Below, in pieces: positions 21,071-31,859 of a DNA stretch of 36,152 nucleotides. This DNA comes from Gnetum montanum (taxonomy: Eukaryota > Streptophyta > Gnetopsida > Gnetales > Gnetaceae): NCBI GenBank assembly GCA_015680685.1, contig MNCI01009501.1:638-36789 (forward strand), in the 5' to 3' direction. Both the position numbers and the translations under genes were made by a program. Position 1 is the stretch's first letter; the number at the start of each line of letters is the position of its first letter. The notes below the pieces were generated by a model. The model was not told the DNA's origin and did no database searches. It saw nothing but the letters and a program-made list of their open reading frames with translations.

Positions 21071-21660
21071 CATCTTAAGTGAGAAAGATGGTCAGCGACT
21101 GCATTCTCGATCCCTTTTCAATCTACCATAGTAAGATCAAATTGCTATAAGAACATAAGCCATCGTATAACACAAGGGCTCACTGCTGGCTTATTCATAA
21201 AGAAGAAAATTGCACTATGTTCCATATGTACAAATACTTTGTAACCAAGCACATAATGTGTAAACTTCTCTAGCACATACATCAGAATCATTAATTCCTT
21301 CTCTAAGGTGGTGTGATTTAATTGTGCTTCCACAATGTTTTGACTCATGCAGTGGATATAATATGGATTTTTCTTATCATCCATCTACATAAGCATAGCT
21401 CCCAAAGCATAGTTAGATGCATTTGTCATGACATGGAATGGTTTGGACCAATCTTGTGCTCATAGGATTGGTGTTTCTACAAGTTTCTCTTTTAATTGTT
21501 AGAATGCATTTTCACATTCCTTGGTCCAAATGAAAGGTGCATCTTTCTTTATAAGTTCTACCAATGGATTTACAATCTTAAAGAAATTCTCAATAAAGCA
21601 TCGGTAGTAACTACTGTGTCCAAGGAATGACTAAACATCTTTAACGGTGTCTAGTTAGCA
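21071..21660 (-). pseudogene. Element C RNase H
   Basis: RNase H domain on the minus strand. The open stretch 21384-21145 carries YYIHCMSQNIVEAQLNHTTL, then EKELMILMYVLEKFTHYVLG with the catalytic Glu, and YKVFVHMEHSAIFFFMN, where the usual TDH has become MEH. The domain ends near NAVADHLSHL at about 21090, the same end as in element A. The RT connection (about 21660-21550) is out of frame relative to the rest. Confidence 0.82.
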
Positions 21661-22330
21661 TGTTATTCCTTGGATGACCCTTATCTTTTCTGGGTCTACC
21701 TCAATCCCTTTCTACGAAATTCAGTGCCCTAGCACAATGCCTTCTTGGACCATGAGATGGCTCTTTTGCCAATTGAGCCGTAAGTTTATCTCAAGACATC
21801 TCTTTAGTACTTGGTCAAGTTGGTCCAAGGCTTGCTCAAAGGTAGTTCCATAGGTGGAGAAGTCATCCATGAAGACTTCAAAACCACTAATAATTTTTTG
21901 TTGAAAAATACTAAGGACCAAATGTTGAAATTTTGCAAGGGCATTGCATAGGCCAAATGGCATCTTACAATATGCAAAAGTTCCCCAGGGACTCGTGAAT
22001 GTTGTCTTGGCTTGGTCTTTTGACACAATTTGGATTTGGTTGTAGCCACTATCATTTTCCAAGAAACTATAATAACAATGCTCGAATATGGTGTCTAATA
22101 CTTGACCCACAAATGGCAAAGGAAAGTGATCCTTAAATGTTGCCATATTTAACAACCTAAAGTCAATGTAAACCCACCATTTACCATCCTTCTTTGGGTA
22201 CAATTACGAGTGGGCTAACCCACTCACTATTCGCGATTGGATAGATAAACCCTGCCTTGAGGAGTTGCTCAATTTCCTCCTTAACGATTTGTTTTAATTT
22301 GGGGTTTAGCCACCTTTGCGACTATCTTCT
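21661..22330 (-). pseudogene. Element C reverse transcriptase
   Basis: The best-preserved RT in the window. The open stretch 22203-21721 covers KKDGKWWVYIDFRLLNMATF, KDHFPLPFVGQVLDTIF, YYSFLENDSGYNQIQI, MPFGLCNALAKFQHLV, then FEVFMDDFSTYGTTFEQALD with the catalytic Asp pair, and NLRLNWQKSHLMVQEGIVLG. A frameshift near 22200 separates it from the upstream IVKEEIEQLLKAGFIYPI and the WVSPLVI stretch. The first catalytic position reads FLEND rather than FLDGYSGY, so the Asp is lost. Where element A has TAG at 3301, this copy has Gln (NWQKSH). Confidence 0.92.
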
Positions 22331-23420
22331 AGGCTTCATGGTTGAGTCAGTCTAGATGCGATGCTAGCATATCCTTGGATCAATTCCTGTTAGCTCTGGA
22401 TATGACCAAGAGAAAGCTGCTAACCATTTATTCACCACTTTCAACAACTTTTCTTTTTGTTTAGGAGCAAGCTTGTCATTAATGATGACTAGTTTACCAT
22501 TCTTTAAAAACACATACTCCATTTCGACTGGTAAATTTTTTAGTTGTAAGGGCTCTTACTTGAAGTGATCAGGGATCTCCAACTCTCCCCAACAGTTATC
22601 ATCATTTCATTAGAGAGTTGGGAATGGACTTATTCAATTTTGTCCATGCCTTCTACATATGTACAAGTTAAGCTCTTAGTTGGCTCTAGGCATATTATGC
22701 TGCTATTTGAATCAGCTATCAACCACTGAGTGCCCTCCTGCTTTATGGCTATTACATATAGACACTGTTGAATATTAATTTCTTGCACACATTAATTGCA
22801 TGCCTTTATGTATGTGATTTTGATTGATCAAATCTTTTGTATGCACTTACACCTATTATCACTGTACATGATGCATGAAATATGCTTCTTCTTAATTTTT
22901 CCCAACTCATTCCCCTTAGATATATTGAGAGATAGGTCCCTTATACCCATTTGCGCATCGACCGTGCTTAACCAAGCCCTTCCCATGATGATGGGAAAGT
23001 CACTTTTGCAGTTGTCCACCTTGATTACCAAAAAATTAATAGGATAGGACCACCCACAGACTATGGTCACAATGTCCTCTAATAATCCCAAAGGGACTGT
23101 AATCAACTGATTTGCTAATTCTAAATAGATGTTTCTCTTCTTAAGAGGTGGTAGGTTCTAGGCTTTGTACATACCATAGGAGATGAGGTTAACTCCAGAA
23201 CTAGAGTCAAGAAGAGCCTTGCATAGCTCTTGTCTAGCAATATGTAGAAAGATGAGTGGACTTCCTAGATCAAATATTTTTCTATGAAGGTTTTTAGCCT
23301 TGATCCAATCAGAAACAATAGGAGTTATCATTACAGTGCAGATCCTACGTACCACTTGGTTTGAAGGGTGCTTGAAAGTATTTAATGTAGAGGATGAGGG
23401 TACTAGAGATCCAAGGTGAT
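22331..23420 (-). pseudogene. Element C protease and linker
   Basis: The protease motif reads LLDSSSGVNLIS at about 23215-23180 (minus), within a stretch beginning at 23355; the Gly of the Asp-Ser-Gly triad is replaced by Ser, probably by a G to A change. The second open stretch 23106-22828 has LLEDIVTIVCGWSYPINFLV and FPIIMGRAWLSTVDA. The linker continues to about 22340 with stops. The collinearity with elements A and B shows a normal gag-protease-RT order. Confidence 0.85.
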
Positions 23421-25755
23421 CAGTTGGAGTAGGTTGTGAGGGCTGGAGAGGATTTCTGAGCCAAAAGAAAGGTCATTTCCTTGATCAATTATCCAAACCA
23501 CTTAATTGAAAAACTGATTGTGAGTGTACAACCCTTATAGCATTTCGTTGTGACAGTTGTGGAGGAATTTCACCCTACATGGATGGAGTAGGGGTAACTA
23601 AGTTGAAGGTGGAGGTGTAGGTGCAGAGGGAGATGGAGGATGATAAGGATACAAATATCGATTTTCCCCTTGAGTAGATGGTAAATGTGTTTGGTGGTAT
23701 TCTGGAGGTTAATAGTGATGTTAGAATGATGCATGACTTGTGGAACTTCTAAGGGAGACAAGTTACTAAACATAGTACCTGTATGGATCTGATTGCCTAT
23801 AAGGATACTGCCACCTTAACAGTGGCATTCCCCATGATTGTGGTTGGTACCATTGTTGGTACTATTCATAAGGTTGTAAAGGAGTTCCACTTGGGTAGTA
23901 AGCTTGTTGTTGCTAGTGGAACTGTCTTGGACTACCTTGAGGATAAGACAATCGTCTTGAAGCTTGTCTATGTGCTAGGTGAGGATTTAATGCATACACT
24001 CTAGACTCTTATAAGTGTGACATCACAAGGTAGCATCCATTTGGATGTTCATATTAACAAATGTCACATTTGGTTTCATCATAAGAGTCAGACTCCACAA
24101 CTTCCTTTACTATAGCAGCTTTGCCCTTACCTCTTTGGTAAGCATATTTAGCTTCTTTTTGCCATCTGTGATTATGATCACTACTTTGTTCTTTGAATTC
24201 TTTAACAGTCTTCAAAGTGAGTTGAAACCTTTCATCCAAAGAGTACCATAACTTGTCAACCTTGGCTGAAATGTCGGAAACAGATTTTTGGATAGGCGAG
24301 GTCTTTCTGTTCACCAATTCATCAAGTGGTGACTCCTCCTCATCACAAAATCGGACCTCGTATTTTCTGACGAATGGGGTTCCTATTATACTCTTCAGCA
24401 CTCTCCCTTTCTCATAGCTAACCTTCTTCTTTTGCTACCTGCTCAATTAGCCTTTGGATATGATGAGCTCTCATTTCAAATAACCTCCCTTGGGCATACA
24501 CCCTAAGGGTTCTTCTTGTTTCTACTCTGAGCCCATCTGTGATGTGGCGAAGTTGTTCCCTCTGAGAGTAACCATGGCCAAGACATCTATTTAAGAGTGA
24601 ATAATATTGACCCATGGCAGCATCCAATGGTTCATGTGCTCCTTGTTTCCAACCTTGGATTTTCCTTCTTAGATTAAACACTCTAGAGTACGTTTGATAT
24701 TTTTCATTGAATAGTTCTAACATGGTGCTCCATCTTTGGATCAATTCTGGTTCTAAGGACTAATACCAACTTCCAACTTCCTTAATTAATGTCCTTGTGA
24801 AAAGCTTAAGTTTTTTCCACTTATTCTTGATATTCTATAAGACATAGGCATCTTGAAATGCTTGTAGATGTGTCTGTGGATCAGAATTGTATCCCCCTCA
24901 AATCTTGGAATATTGTTCATATCTAGGCACTTGATCCAACTATCCTTCATATGCCTAGTTGCCAATAAAGGTTCATCATCATCGTTGCATTGATGACATC
25001 GATGATGGTTTTGGCCACCCCTTTGATTTTGGTGGCCTTCACTGTCATTGTTATTTCGTCGATCACCTTCACCATGGTTGTTTTGACAGCGATTTCCATT
25101 AGAACTGTTAGATGAAAAGGAATGTTTAGAATCAAATGAAGAGGATGAAGAGGAAGGTGGACCGCCACCACCACCACAGTGTTTGCCACCATTCTTATGC
25201 TTTTTACGATCTCCATCATTAGATCCCTTGTTATTGTGATGTTCACCCAAGTCCCTACCTTAGCTATCACTCTTTCTTGAACCTTGTTTATGAATAGTTG
25301 ATCACAATGTCAAGTTCACACCCTCACCATCGTTGGTAGGGGGTGGAGAATGTTTATGTTGAGAACTTTTCAAGGGAGGATCCTCATTGTCCTCTTAATT
25401 TAGTAAGAATAAGGGGTTAGTGTAATGTTTCCCCTTTGTAGCTTCATGGAGTCTCTCCTGATATTTATCCCACTTACATTGTGTTTCAATAGGACAATAG
25501 TTCTGAGTGTTGTATCCATCCATAATGTACTCTTCGTGAAGATCTACTATGCCCAACTTCTTAAGGGTTTTAAATAGCATTCTGAGCATAGATCTATTAG
25601 GGGGAAAAATGACATTGCCCTCCATATCACACCATCGCATTTGTTCATCCTGATGTAGGATGAAGGTGAAATTCAGCACAAATTCATCTGCATGAGTGTA
25701 TACCACCTTCCATTCATGTGGGACTAGCGGTTTAGTATCTTCAATCTTACAAGAA
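23421..25755 (-). pseudogene. Element C gag
   Basis: The N-terminal part (25757-25395) holds YTHADEFVLNFTFILHQDE and MEGNVIFPPNRSMLRMLF, homologous to element B. A Gly/Ser/Asn/His-rich linker with a CGGGGG run and HHRCHQCNDDDEPLLAT follows (25250-24950), then the capsid-type gag domain (about 24950-24418: STMLELFNEKYQTYSRVFN, GWKQGAHEPLDAAMGQYYSL) and a zinc-knuckle-like CDIC-x-YEHPNGC at about 24075-24035, with TAA after the second Cys. The C-terminal tail is Pro/His-rich. The first codons are cut by element D; the rest of the 5' end of C continues at 31860. The insertion sits within a few bases of the start codon. Confidence 0.85.
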
Positions 25756-26621
25756 TGATGAATCGTGGTTTGCCAAGCCCCAATATCATATCCTCGATAT
25801 CGGGTATGTGATATCACAACTTGGATAATGATATCGAATACACGATATCGTGATTCCTGTGTAGGCCTATAAATATATCATTCAGGTGCATAGGAAAGGA
25901 GTTAGTTGTTAAGTCTTAGGGTAGAGTCTTTTTGTCAATTTTTAGTTAGTTTTCAATTCTTTCCCCAATGCATGCTAGTAGTGTGATGTTTGTAATTATA
26001 CAAAATCTTTCTTCAAGTGTGACGTACTTGGACATGCACACAACAGGCAATAAAGATCAAGATTACTCCATCATTGTAGCATTTACTTAACTTTTAATTG
26101 TTTATTTGTTGATTATCATTTATTGTTTTCTTAGTTAATATTTCTCTTATCATCATTTACTATTTCTATTATTAAATGCAGAATGAGTATGTCTTAATCA
26201 CAAACATTTAAGTGTAACTACTTGGTAACCTAGTAGCGTATCTAGTAGAGCTTCGAGTAATGTGCGCTTGGTAATCCCAAAAGTAGTACACAAAGTCCAA
26301 GATGCATATGGATGATTAAGAAAGAATGCTCATCACACTTAGGCTAGTTTAAACTTTATTTTCCATTGTCTCTTAGCTTAACTAGAATTACTTTCAACTA
26401 TCTCTAGGAGTAGCATAGCATTAGAAGCCACATCATACACTTCACTCTAGACTAAACCATATGTGACAAAGCAAATACTAGTCCAGGTGGGAAGATAGCA
26501 AACTACGATCAACATGTAACTATCTAGGTACCACAACTAGTCCATCTGTGGAGTTCGACCAGATCGTGCATAAACACTTGTATTCATATGGTTGAGCATA
26601 GGGGTACCTCGTCGCTCATGA
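25756..26621 (+). repeat. Element D 5' LTR
   Basis: The proposed start TGATGAATCG is based on TG and the break in element C gag. The end GGGGTACCTCGTCGCTCATGA abuts the PBS. Length is 866 bp, close to E's. U3 has AATATC (25782) and GATATC at 25796, 25810, 25830 and 25844, spaced 14, 14, 20 and 14. The TATA box CTATAAATA (25867-25875) begins 18 bases after the last site. AATAAAG at about 26050 is the polyadenylation-like signal. U5 has the GGTAATCC segments and the shared TGGAGTTCGACCAGATCG block. Confidence 0.85.
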
Positions 26622-26622
26622 T

Positions 26623-26640
26623 TGGCATCGTTGCTGAGGA
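26623..26640 (+). promoter_or_regulatory. Element D primer-binding site (tRNA-Asp type, decayed)
   Basis: TGGCATCGTTGCTGAGGA one base after the LTR. It differs from the usual Athila-type site TGGCGCCGTTGCCGGGGA at four positions, all G to A or C to T. It would anneal tRNA-Asp to prime minus-strand DNA. Confidence 0.8.
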
Positions 26641-26753
26641 TGGTGCTAGTTATTTAGATTAGTTATATCATCTGAGATCGTTGTAACAAAGCATTAACAA
26701 TATATCTTTTAGAAAGAAATTAATTGCAAATAAGTCACACACAATTCACAACA

Positions 26754-29017
26754 ATGTCTCTCTCACAAGACTATGATAATGCAACAACTAGTGAGGCAAT
26801 TCATTGGAGAACCAATGAAATATACAACAATAGAGAAGTTTGGAATACTCAATCTTATGTAGGAGTCTCATATGTTCATGAACACCCTAATGATACTCAA
26901 GAACTCTTGTCCTCCAACTCAGACACCTTTAGTAAGGATGGGACATCTCATAGAACGAGGAGGCTCGTAAGGCCTAGGACCTTCTCAATATTTAACAAGG
27001 GTTTATCCGAGGATGATTGGGAGACTTACAAATGTCATGAAAAATATTCTAGTTCTTTCTCTTCCTCTACTCCTTCAACGTTAGGTCATGACACGGATGA
27101 CCATTTCTTAGGGGGTCAGCGTAGAAATAAAAATAGAACCCACGAGCAAAGTTAGTAACACCAACATGAACATAGACAACATTATCCCAAGGCACAAACT
27201 CATGACTTATTTAGTGATGATGAACACCTACTGGCCACTAAGAGCCTAATGCATATACAAGAGGTTATTCAAATATCCTGCAGGCATAGCAAGGAAAGCC
27301 ATCTACCCAGACTTGATTTAAACAACTTTCTCAAGTTTTTGGGAGGTTATGATTTAGATCCACAACATCATTTACGAGCCTTCTATGATACCTGCACATG
27401 GAACAACATTGATAATGGGTGGAAAAGACTTAAGTTCTTTCTGATGACACTCATTGCCCAAGAAAAAGTATGGTATAGGTCTTTAAAACCACAATTAATT
27501 CCAATAAAAGATATCAAACTTGTGCAATGGTACAACTCTTCAATAAAAGATATCAAACTTGTGCAAGAGTTTAAGCCTTGAGGAGACAAATCCAAGAGTG
27601 GAAACAAGGGCAACATGAACCCTTGGACATGGCCTTATAAAGATATTACTTACTGTTAAACAGCTGCCCAAGCCATGGGTTCTCTAAGAAAAGGCTAATG
27701 TATCACATCATGGATGGGCTCCATAATGAAAGAAGGGAGATCCTAGGGATGTATGCCCCAGGTCAACTATATGAACTACGAACCCACCAATTCCAAGAGC
27801 TTATTAAGAGGGTAGCAAAAGAGGAAGGAGAAATAGCCAAATGGAAGAATGTTGAAAAATCTCAACATGAACAAAATCTCAAAATAACAAAGGTCCATGA
27901 AGAGGAGAAATCAACTCACCTCACAGAGGTGGAATCATCTTTGCCAATACTACAATGACTAGAGGAAATTAAGGTAAAGATTAATAAGATGATGGAATGG
28001 GTACATGAAAAATATGCCAACATTATTAGAGGTGTAATCGTGCCTAATCACTTTGACAAACAAAACAAGCAGAGGATGCCAAACCAAGAAATAGGACAAA
28101 ACACCACTCGACAATCAGAAAGAAGGGTTAAAAACAATAAGGATAGGGGCTCAACTACCAATCATAAATATTAATGCAATGTTTATCTGTATGATCACCC
28201 CAAAAGTTAATGCCCAGTATTGTCACATTTACATGAGCATTGGGGAGGAATGCTACATCCAAAATTTGTACAGAAGTACCATGTCCAATGGTAGTGGCAA
28301 AATCCCTAGTCATGGGGGAGGTCACCGCCAAACAAACCACACCCTTCACATACCTTGATGCCAAATGTTTATTATGTTTAACACCTTGTTTCCCCAACTA
28401 GATCAACATCCTCTACTTCACCTCATTGTTATCATTCTCCTGAGTACTATCAACCCATGTCCTGTTCAACAAGATCACCACCTCATGTTCCTTACACTTC
28501 TCCTTGCCCTCAATATTCTCATCCTTCACCTCCTTCTACATCGCCACCAATAGCACCAGAAGGTTTTGCACTATAGCACCAACCCGCAAACATTACTTGT
28601 GCTATTACTATCAATTGTAGTGGAGGTCCTCCAAAACGTTGAAAGCGTTCTTTCTTTAGGCATGATCATAGAAAGAGAAAACACTGTTCTGAAACCACTA
28701 CATCCACCAACTCAGCACAAGTTCAGCGCTACGATGCATCTTTCCCCTCGAACTTAATGCCTCTTGTTACCTAATCCAAGCCATCAATCAACACAACAAC
28801 AACCATGCGGCCCAATGAATATAACCACGTAGGGAGACATGTCAATCCTTGCATACCATCTTATGCTCACGGGTGCCATAGTGTGTTAACTTCTTATCAC
28901 ATGACCACATCTTACAATCTACCCCACTATGCCTACTTCAATCAAGTGTGTGAACCCCAATTTAGATACATTCCAACCACCACATCAAAAGGCACCCAGT
29001 GGTTTGGATATGACTGA
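26754..29017 (+). pseudogene. Element D gag, no pol follows
   Basis: The start is the ATG at 26754 (MSLSQDYDNATTSEAIHWRT), which matches element E's start, rather than the upstream ATG at 26724. The N-terminal module differs from that of B and C. The gag domain is at 27249-27720 with LNNFLKFLGGYDLDPQHHLR and AFYDTCTWNNI; it contains a local direct duplication (about 26 bases, copies near 27504 and 27543) that shifts the frame. LMYHIMDGLHNERREILGMY continues it, then an acidic-basic stretch to 27960, a knuckle remnant C-x2-Y-LYDH (28174), a Pro/Ser-rich part and a basic patch RSFFRHDHRKRKHC (about 28645). The last open stretch ends at TGA 29015-29017. About 750 codons. Confidence 0.85.
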
Positions 29018-30113
29018 ACCCCAATATTTCTAACATACCTGGATCCAAATTTTCCATTTATTAATTCTAGCCATGCCCAATGATTTAGTCATGGGGGATG
29101 CCCCCCATTCTAATAAGAAAAATTAGTAAATGTTTTTCCTTTTCTTTGATTTTACAATTTTTTTTCCAATTTTTTACTTTTCAAATTGTTGTTTTATTTT
29201 TTTAAGGGTAATCTCCTCAATGAATAAAATACTCAAGTGACTTGTTGGTTGAGGTGTTGTTCTATGCTATCAGTCTCAGGTGACTAATTATTTGGATAGT
29301 AAGCCCACAACATCCACCCACCCATTCTATTAATAAGAGGTTCTACTTTGGGTATGATGATATTCTTGTCATCATTAAAACTTAAAGTAACTTTGTACTC
29401 ATTATGCCCAGAGCGAAAAATGATAGACTAAGAGGGAATGACCAGGGTGTAACATCAAGGGGACTTGTGGATTTTATTTGGTGACATCTGTATATGCTAT
29501 CATGTAGCCTGGTTGTACAAAAATCCTTGTACATTTAACGAAAAATGGGAGTAAGAATAATAAAGGCACTTTCACTGAAAAGACATGCACCCATGCCTAA
29601 AGGTTGGTGGCTTCTCCAAATCATCATTGGAAATGAAAAGGTGCCCAAGCAGCTAGCCAAGGGAAAAAAAAGAAAAAAGAATAACAAAGAAAAGATTAAG
29701 AAAAATATGCCACATAAAAATTCCAAACAACTCCTCCCTTGAACAAAATGCAAGTGATTGTACGCCTTGCTGTCATGATGCTCTTATAGTTGTTTATCAT
29801 TGGATGAAATAATGCAATGTCATTGATCAAAGGCATGGACTTGATCTTGATTTTGGAGTGAAAGACTAATGATATATTAATCACACCCCACAATCAAGAT
29901 TCATTATGCCCAAAGTAAGTTACCTCATGTCCAAATTTCGGCAGTCCCTTCTACAGTTCATTTTACCTCACTATTCAAGTATTTCTAAGTTGTGTCTTGT
30001 ATGCCATAGAACTCATACCTCATCACGGTGGTATTTAACATGTGTGTGTTTTGTTGCATTGGTGCAGATTGCATTTAACCCTTTTAGTGCCTACAGACAT
30101 TTTACGGTGTAGT
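29018..30113 (+). other. Element D 3' noncoding region
   Basis: The stop of gag is followed at once by noncoding sequence collinear with element E (34896-35994). It holds a near-palindrome ATGGGGGATGCCCCCCAT (29091-29108), T-rich tracts, the shared block GGGTGTAACATCAAGGGGAC (29445-29464), and a candidate small intron with donor GTAAGTTACC (about 29915) and acceptor TGGTGCAG (ending about 30067). No protein-coding gene is supported. The absence of any pol remnant means the loss was not by decay of this copy alone. Confidence 0.65.
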
Positions 30114-30166
30114 TATGTAAGGGCATGATAGGTAGGAACCTACTTTGGGGAGGACCCACTTGCATA
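30114..30166 (+). ncRNA. Conserved hairpin block, copy D
   Basis: TATGTAAG (30114-30121) pairs with CTTGCATA (30159-30166) with one G-T wobble, and the stem extends outwards by AGT/ACT to 11 pairs. Inside, TAGGT and ACCTA (about 30129-30142) can form a small inner hairpin with a four-base loop, as in E. The core GGGGAGGACCC is shared by all copies. Confidence 0.75.
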
Positions 30167-30469
30167 ACTTTTGTAATTTGCACTCATTACACATCACCAC
30201 ATCATCTTATACCCTCTAAGTACTGCATTGCTAAAGTTATTCTTTCCTTTTTCATCATTTTAATTCAAATGTTCCTGTGCACCACTACATGTCCTTTTTC
30301 CTCACCCTATTCATGAACTTCATTGTTAAATTCCACTTCATTACACTTTTGGTGCCTTTAGGTCTACTCAACGTTACCCTAGATCTTTCAAATTTACCTT
30401 AAATCCTTCATTTTTGGCCTTAGAAATTCGAAAATTATCAATTTTTCCAAGTACCCTATTTCGGAAGGA

Positions 30470-30560
30470 ACGCAATATCGGGTACTCAGTATTACATCCA
30501 ATGTGATATCGGGTCTGTGCTAGCACGTACGTGATATTGCATCTATAAAATATATACACA
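30470..30560 (+). promoter_or_regulatory. Internal U3-like promoter, element D
   Basis: AATATC (30474), GATATC (30505) and GATATT (30533) precede a TATA box CTATAAAATATA (30543). These are the hexamers and TATA context of D's own LTR (CTATAAATATAT). The intervals 31 and 28 equal sums of the 14- and 17-base spacings in the LTR arrays. It sits in the same place relative to hairpin, intron and ATG as the internal promoter of element C. Confidence 0.6.
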
Positions 30561-30776
30561 TGGACCTCCCTGCGCACGTCAACATCATTTTCCACTATTT
30601 ATGCGAGGGGAGCTGTTGCAATTTTTTTCCAATTCTAGCTTATTAATGCTTCGATTCTCATTCCCATCAAACCTACTTAAACTTGGAGTGTTTAACTTAG
30701 TCATGGGGGAAGGGTACGCTCCAAGTTGCACGTAGTTTTTTTGAAATTTGTCATTGCCTGAAGGATATCATAAAGG
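30561..30776 (+). other. Leader of putative internal transcript, element D
   Basis: There is no gene. It contains AGTCATGGGGG (30699-30709), a motif also found at the polypurine tracts and upstream of the intron in element A. It ends at the candidate donor in GGGTAAGTGACC. Confidence 0.5.
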
Positions 30777-31027
30777 GTAAGTGACCTTAAGAAATGCTAA
30801 AAATGTATGCCAAATTAATTTTATTCTTTCACGAGGACCATGAAAATTATTTTTTGGAGTCACCTTATCAAATTGGGCCCAATATCAAAACTTTTAGGAG
30901 AATTTTCATGAAAATTTCTAACTCTAAATCACACTAGGTAAGAAATGAATCTATTAAAGGCAAGGAGTAAGGTATAAATCAAATTTTGTAAATGGCCTTA
31001 CTAACAGTTGGTCCTATGTGATTGTAG
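30777..31027 (+). other. Candidate intron before additional ORF, element D
   Basis: Donor GTAAGT at 30777-30782, a full plant consensus. The acceptor TGTGATTGTAG ends at 31027, directly before the ATG at 31028. The 251-base body is A/T-rich. Element C has the same layout with a similar donor context and acceptor. Confidence 0.6.
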
Positions 31028-31558
31028 ATGGCCCCTAAATGAGGAAAACAAGGAGGACCCTCTCAGTGTGCATCGAAACGGCCAAGGAGAGGCAAAGGCT
31101 AAGCACCTCCTGAAGAACATGCAAAGTAGGAGGCACAATCATTCAGCATTCAACAAGAACCTCTTGTCACTGCACAATCAGGGTATGTTGAGGGTCAAGA
31201 AGGCAGGGAACCTGAACAAAAGCAAGACTTCATGTTGTCTCCAGAATGTGTTCACGCAATTTGAAAAAGGTCCATGTCAACAACAATGATTATGGAACTC
31301 AATTTTGGACCTTTTATGAAATTTTCCCCTGAGGTAGTCAGAGATAAACTTAAAGGGTCTCCACTATGACTTGTTCTCTCTGGGAGTGGCGACTGGTACT
31401 TAGGGAAAACATACCAATTTTGGCATAATAAGGAAGAAGGAACCACCATTGATATTGGTGGGATTTCAGTAGATTTCTCTACCAAGGTGGATAGGTAAGC
31501 ATCAACATTAGTAGATTTTATGCATTAGCATCAAAGCAAGTGGACAGGTGAGCAACCT
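31028..31558 (+). pseudogene. Additional ORF, N-terminal part only, element D
   Basis: The ATG at 31028 opens MAPK, then a basic segment ASKRPRRGKG and, at about 31300-31490, MELNFGPFMKFSPEVVRDKL, SGSGDWYLGKTYQFWHNKEE and IDIGGISVDFSTKVDR. It aligns with element C's additional ORF (IKFRPFLEKAPKDVRTQLQ and TSGEWYMGETYLFW). No frameshift is needed over 150 codons; stops are TGA (31040), TAA, TAG, TGA and TGA in frame. At about 31558 the ORF is cut and joined to U5 of the 3' LTR through a short TGGATGA-like overlap, so a deletion removed the rest of the ORF and the start of the LTR. Confidence 0.75.
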
Positions 31559-31845
31559 TGGATGAATGATTAAGGAAGGATGCTCATCACACGGGCTAGT
31601 TTAGATTTTATTTTTCATTGTCTTTTAGCTTAACCAAAATTACTTTCAATTGTCTCTAGGAGTAGCATAGCATTAGAAACCACATCATACACCTCACTCT
31701 GGACTAAACCATATGTGATAAACCAAATACTAGTCCAGGTGGGAAGACAACAAATTACGATCAATGTGTAACTATCTAGGTGCCACAACTAGTCCGTCTG
31801 TGGAGTTCCACCAGATTGTGCATACATGCTCGTATTCGTATGGTT
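31559..31845 (+). repeat. Element D 3' LTR remnant (U5 part)
   Basis: Nearly the same sequence as D's 5' LTR 26297-26600, including GGATGCTCATCACAC, the ACTAGTCCAGGTGGGAAGA block and GGAGTTCCACCAGATTGTGC. U3 and R are missing on the left. The last 25 or so bases of the LTR are missing on the right, where a 14-base sequence GTGCATACATGCTC (31818-31831) is repeated at 31846-31859. Confidence 0.82.
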
Positions 31846-31859
31846 GTGCATACATGCTC

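Larger units (their letters stand above)
13716..25755 (-). mobile_element. Element C: complete-type Athila-like element with additional ORF (continues at 31860-32009)
   Basis: Minus-strand order: leader and PBS (31989-31860, separated by element D), gag (25755-about 23420), protease, RT, RNaseH, integrase (to about 19690), noncoding region with conserved hairpin, internal promoter-like region, candidate intron, additional ORF (17618-14774), polypurine tract and 3' LTR (14497-13716). It is the host of insertion D and of E (in its 5' LTR), and B abuts its 3' LTR. Its U3 type (AGGCCT/GTCGAC) differs from the GATATC type of A, B, D and E. Confidence 0.87.
25756..31859 (+). mobile_element. Element D: gag-only Athila-like element carrying part of the additional ORF
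   Basis: Plus-strand element: 5' LTR (25756-26621), PBS, gag (26754-29017), 3' noncoding region with hairpin, internal promoter-like repeats, candidate intron, N-terminal part of the additional ORF (31028 to about 31558) and a remnant of the 3' LTR (31559-31845). There is no protease, RT, RNaseH or integrase. Gag is followed directly by the noncoding region, as in element E. D inserted into element C at the gag start: C's gag lies left and C's leader and PBS right of it. Confidence 0.83.

Noticed and set aside
27504-27569. 26-base direct repeat in D gag as a regulatory repeat
   Set aside because: Comparison with E shows a private local duplication inside the capsid coding region that only breaks the frame.
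30470-30560. GATATC/TATA stretch as the true start of D's 3' LTR with a later insertion behind it
   Set aside because: Element C has the same arrangement with its own repeat type between hairpin and additional ORF, so the position is a family feature. I keep some doubt because D's real 3' LTR start is deleted.
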